Below, piece by piece: positions 61,618 through 64,000 of a DNA stretch of 64,000 bases. How positions within the stretch are numbered: the stretch's first letter is position 1; each line of letters opens with the position of its first letter. The translations under genes and the position numbers were made by a program. The notes beneath the pieces are model-generated. The model was not told the origin of the DNA and ran no database searches. It was given only the letters and a program-made list of their open reading frames with translations. Source of the stretch: Bacillus_CJ salitolerans (GTDB lineage: Bacteria; Bacillota; Bacilli; Bacillales; SA4); assembly GCF_042680805.1 (NCBI RefSeq), contig NZ_JBHUEM010000055.1:186001-250000 (forward strand), read 5' to 3'.

Positions 61618-61910
61618 GAGTTGTTGATAAAAAAACAAAGTCGCTGAAACGAGAGAGTTGCTGATAAATTTTTGAACGTTGCTGATAACAGAGTTGCTGT
61701 TAAAAAAACAAAGTTGATGAAACGAGAGATTTGCTGATAAATTTTTGAACGTTGCTGATAAAGTGTTCAGAGTTGCTGTTAAAAAAACAAAGTTGCTGAT
61801 AACGAGTGAGAGTTGCTGATAAATTCAAAAAGTTGCTGATAAAAGTTCGGAGTTGCTGATAAATCACACAAAGTTGCTGATAAATCACACTAATATGCTG
61901 ATACACGTCA
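61618..61910. repeat. Array of about 15 short GTTGCTGATAAA-type units
   Basis: The word GTTGCTGATAA or a close variant recurs about every 15-25 bases over 290 bases. A longer block (AACGAGAGA, TTGCTGATAAATTTTTGAAC, GTTGCTGTTAAAAAAACAAAG) appears twice about 90 bases apart. Spacers are short, uneven and partly shared. No gene and no cas genes nearby. Confidence 0.8.
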
Positions 61911-62079
61911 TAAGGCTGCACCTGTCAGTTGGAAAATGACTAAAATTTCCTCACATTTTTACTCGGAACCGATCATAGTATTGTAGATTTCAATAATGGA
62001 CCCATTTTTTTGAGTTAAAAGCGATTTTTACTGAAATATGAGCTCTTCTTCACATCCGAGCTAACTCGTAGCTTTTTTA
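61911..62079. other. Intergenic stretch with weak hairpin
   Basis: Holds only a short hairpin AGCTA/TAGCT followed by T (62061-62078), which could end transcription through the repeat array. Nothing else seen. Confidence 0.3.
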
Positions 62080-62271
62080 TTAAATGGTCCCTTTAAATTT
62101 CTCTGGCTTTTTTACATAGCCTTCGATGATATACCCACAATCCGTACAAATAATATAATCAATTTCTGAACCAAAACTCATTTTATTATCTGGATACATC
62201 ACTCCATATCCGGCGTGCTTTCCTTTTCCTAATTCTTTTCCGTGACATTTTGGACATTCTGTTGGTTTCAT
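62080..62271 (-). CDS. Small zinc-ribbon protein
   Basis: 63 residues, ATG at 62271 after GGAGAGGAGG. CPKCHGKELG (residues 6-9 as CxxC) and ICTDCGYIIEGYV form two Cys pairs for one zinc. The pattern KMSFGSEIDYIICTDCGYI is that of the short transcription-initiation-factor-like zinc ribbons found in Bacillus. Function unknown. It is divergent from the second ArsR-type gene. Confidence 0.75.
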   Translation of the reverse strand: MKPTECPKCHGKELGKGKHAGYGVMYPDNKMSFGSEIDYIICTDCGYIIEGYVKKPEKFKGTI

Positions 62272-62368
62272 TCCATACCTCCTCTCCTCGTTCTAGTGCA
62301 CTATATGGAATTACGAATGTACGATGAAAATGTTTCAGATTTCAGACAACAGAATAATTCGAAAAATA

Positions 62369-62385
62369 TTGAATTTATAATTCAA
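62369..62385. promoter_or_regulatory. Palindrome upstream of the second ArsR-type gene
   Basis: TTGAATT, TAT, AATTCAA is a perfect palindrome that includes a TATAAT word (62376-62381). It lies 41 bases before the start codon and is a candidate operator for autoregulation. Confidence 0.5.
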
Positions 62386-62425
62386 ATAATTTAGAATTAG
62401 TTTTATCCAAGTTTAGGGGGTAAAC

Positions 62426-63475
62426 ATGAAAACAATAAATGAACCAGTCTCACAAGAAACCGTCACTATAACCGTAGACTTTTCTCCAGTCTGGGAAATT
62501 ATAGTAGGAATTGCAGGCTATACATATCAAACATTACGCCACACGTTTGAGTTCGATGAGAAGTGGAAAGAGAATCAATCATCAATGTCTACAAAGCTAC
62601 TAAACAATCTGAGTGAAATCGAAAAAACAAATTTATGGTATGGTCTTCTGTTAATGCAGAATAAATTATCAGCCCGATCTATTCAAGAATTCATTCATGC
62701 CCTTCATTCATTAGCTCCAGAAGATTTCTATGAAACTCTGTTACCTTATAAAAATCGATCACATGAAGAGTTTAGAAAAGAAGCAGCAAAAAATGTAGAT
62801 CGTATTATTCAGTATTCTAGCCTTTTTGAGGAGCATGATTATTTGGAAGGATACATAGTAACTCTTAGTGAAAAAAAGCAACACGAAATTGTTCAATTGT
62901 TTTCTGAGATTATGACAGAGTGGTATGAGTGGATTTATACAATTGTCGATTGGGAAAAATGGATGAAGGTTCTTTCACTAGAAAAAAGTAAACATCATAC
63001 GATTGATTCAACTAACCCAATAGAAGAGGTTAAGCGAGTGACAGAGGGAGCAAAATATACAATGGAGCCTTCTATTTGGAATATTAAACTCATTCCACAC
63101 GTATCTTACCGCCCTTGGATTTTAGAACAACGTACTTCTGACACAAAATTATTCTATTATCCAATTAATGATGAAGCGTTTCAAGAGCCTGGTATACCAC
63201 CAAAGGGGCTCATTCGAGGTCATAAAGCACTAGGAGACGAACTTAGGTTAAAGTTATTGTTTCAGATAATAAAAGGCCCCCTATCTCTTCAGGATCTAAG
63301 CGCGAAATTTAATGTATCCAAAACGGCATTACATCATCAGCTATCCTTACTGAAAGCGGCAAAATTTATTTCTGTTCATAAAGGTATCTATTCAGCAAAT
63401 CCTACTCAAATTCAGTCGTTTACTTCACTTCTTGGACAGTATTTAGGGACTAATTATGAAAATGTCAAAGAATAA
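62426..63475 (+). CDS. ArsR-type HTH regulator, second paralogue
   Basis: 349 residues, ATG after GGGGGT. The winged helix is at about 270-335 (ALGDELRLKLLFQIIKGPLSLQDLSAKFNVSKTALHHQLSLLKAAKFI), a better ArsR match than the paralogue at 24530. The first 250 residues are helical (SPVWEIIVGIAGYTYQTLRH) and resemble that paralogue in size and position rather than in detail. It overlaps the next gene, an MFS transporter, by 20 bases and is probably its repressor. Confidence 0.82.
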   Translation: MKTINEPVSQETVTITVDFSPVWEIIVGIAGYTYQTLRHTFEFDEKWKENQSSMSTKLLNNLSEIEKTNLWYGLLLMQNKLSARSIQEFIHALHSLAPEDFYETLLPYKNRSHEEFRKEAAKNVDRIIQYSSLFEEHDYLEGYIVTLSEKKQHEIVQLFSEIMTEWYEWIYTIVDWEKWMKVLSLEKSKHHTIDSTNPIEEVKRVTEGAKYTMEPSIWNIKLIPHVSYRPWILEQRTSDTKLFYYPINDEAFQEPGIPPKGLIRGHKALGDELRLKLLFQIIKGPLSLQDLSAKFNVSKTALHHQLSLLKAAKFISVHKGIYSANPTQIQSFTSLLGQYLGTNYENVKE

Positions 63476-64000
63476 ATCATTTAAAGCGTTATGGACCGGA
63501 CAGATTATCTCGGAGTTTGGAGGAGCCGCAGGAGGAATTATTAATGGGCTACTATTATATGATTTAACAGGTTCAAAAGAATGGATGGGGGTTCTATGGC
63601 TTGTTTACTTTTTGCCATCCCTTGTTGTGCAAGGGATAAGTTCACCATTTTTAAATCATGTTTCAAAAGAAAAACTACTTAAGAGTATTCAGGTTATTCG
63701 ATCATGTTCCTATCTATTGCCCCTCATAGGATATCTCAGTGGAAATGAAATAGGCACCATTGTTGGATTGGTCATGTTGCAATGTATATTAGGGCTTGTG
63801 CAGCCTATTTTTGCTAGTCTATCCTTTTCACTTTTACCAGAATTATGTGAGGAAAATGACCTCGTACATGCAAATAGTTTATTAGATGGGACACTGAGAC
63901 TTATGAGTTTTATAGCACCTGGTGTTACCGCATTACTTCTTTTAGTCAGTCCTTTTCATGTTCTATATGTATTATCTAGCCTCATGTTTTTGCTTAGCTA
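63456..64000 (+). CDS. MFS transporter, N-terminal part (partial)
   Basis: It starts at ATG 63456 inside the end of the regulator gene (AGGGAC site upstream), or ATG 63462, and runs off the window. The first 180 residues have about five hydrophobic segments; SKNKSFKALWTGQIISEFGGAAGGIINGLLL and LPELCEENDLVHANSLLDGTLR are typical of MFS_3-type efflux proteins and match the same region of the exporter at 25660. Confidence 0.8.
   Translation, partial: MKMSKNKSFKALWTGQIISEFGGAAGGIINGLLLYDLTGSKEWMGVLWLVYFLPSLVVQGISSPFLNHVSKEKLLKSIQVIRSCSYLLPLIGYLSGNEIGTIVGLVMLQCILGLVQPIFASLSFSLLPELCEENDLVHANSLLDGTLRLMSFIAPGVTALLLLVSPFHVLYVLSSLMFLLS

Noticed and set aside
61618..61910. CRISPR array
   Set aside because: Units are only about 12 bases, spacing is uneven, spacers are partly identical, and there are no cas genes.

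Overview
The window comes from a low-GC Gram-positive bacterium of the Bacillaceae (Bacillus sensu lato). The signs are AGGAGG-type ribosome binding sites, frequent TTG/GTG starts, sigma-A promoters with 17-base spacers, a T-box leader, c-di-GMP-I riboswitches, an argCJBD-carAB-argF cluster in the Bacillus order, rocB, glpK-glpD and a yvfRSTU-like ABC/two-component operon. Species cannot be named from the sequence alone.

Layout. 1-4.3 kb: the tail of a TipAS/MerR regulator, a frameshifted membrane gene, a small lipoprotein, an AraC/GyrI-like regulator, a histidine phosphatase and a P-loop kinase. 4.4-9.7 kb: a cell-surface block with a secreted subtilisin, a WxL-domain surface protein with its membrane-anchored WxL-interacting partner, and a c-di-GMP riboswitch leading into a secreted DUF5667 protein with a long Lys/Glu-rich tail. 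9.8-26.9 kb: accessory genes (phosphotransferase, VOC, ECF sigma with SnoaL-like tail, NUDIX, S41 peptidase, ABC-F, MazG, HIT, PP2C-like, GNAT, nucleotidyltransferase, ArsR-type regulator plus MFS exporter), several decayed genes, and an apparently intact alanine T-box RNA with no downstream synthetase. 27-33.5 kb: a multi-PAS GGDEF-EAL protein, a transporter, and a c-di-GMP riboswitch with terminator upstream of a membrane PAS-GGDEF protein. 33.5-37.1 kb: repeat-rich debris, a CBO0543-type membrane protein, a PfpI-like protein and a quinone oxidoreductase. 37.3-54.3 kb: arginine metabolism, with rocB divergent from argC-J-B-D-carA-carB-argF, then argG, argH and a basic amino-acid ABC importer. 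54.4-57.8 kb: glpK and glpD. 57.8-61.2 kb: the yvfRSTU-like operon. 61.4-64 kb: a small hydrophilic protein, an array of short repeats, a zinc-ribbon protein, and a second ArsR-type regulator/MFS pair cut by the window end.

How the parts connect. Two c-di-GMP riboswitches and two c-di-GMP turnover proteins lie within 25 kb. The riboswitch at 32.0 kb shows a strand-exchange design that would make the downstream cyclase gene feedback-regulated. The arginine block carries synthesis, uptake and one degradation gene, with ArgR/AhrC-like boxes over the promoters of argC, argG and the importer. Both ArsR-type/MFS pairs have a perfect palindrome in a position suited to operator control. Three copies of an IS200/IS605-end-like palindromic element occur, one of them between argG and argH.

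Points most worth a second look: the orphan alanine T-box, the c-di-GMP feedback switch, a hairpin lying between the Shine-Dalgarno and start codon of glpD, glycerol kinase with Glu in place of the His phosphorylated by HPr, the palindromic operators of the regulator/MFS pairs, and the repeat families.
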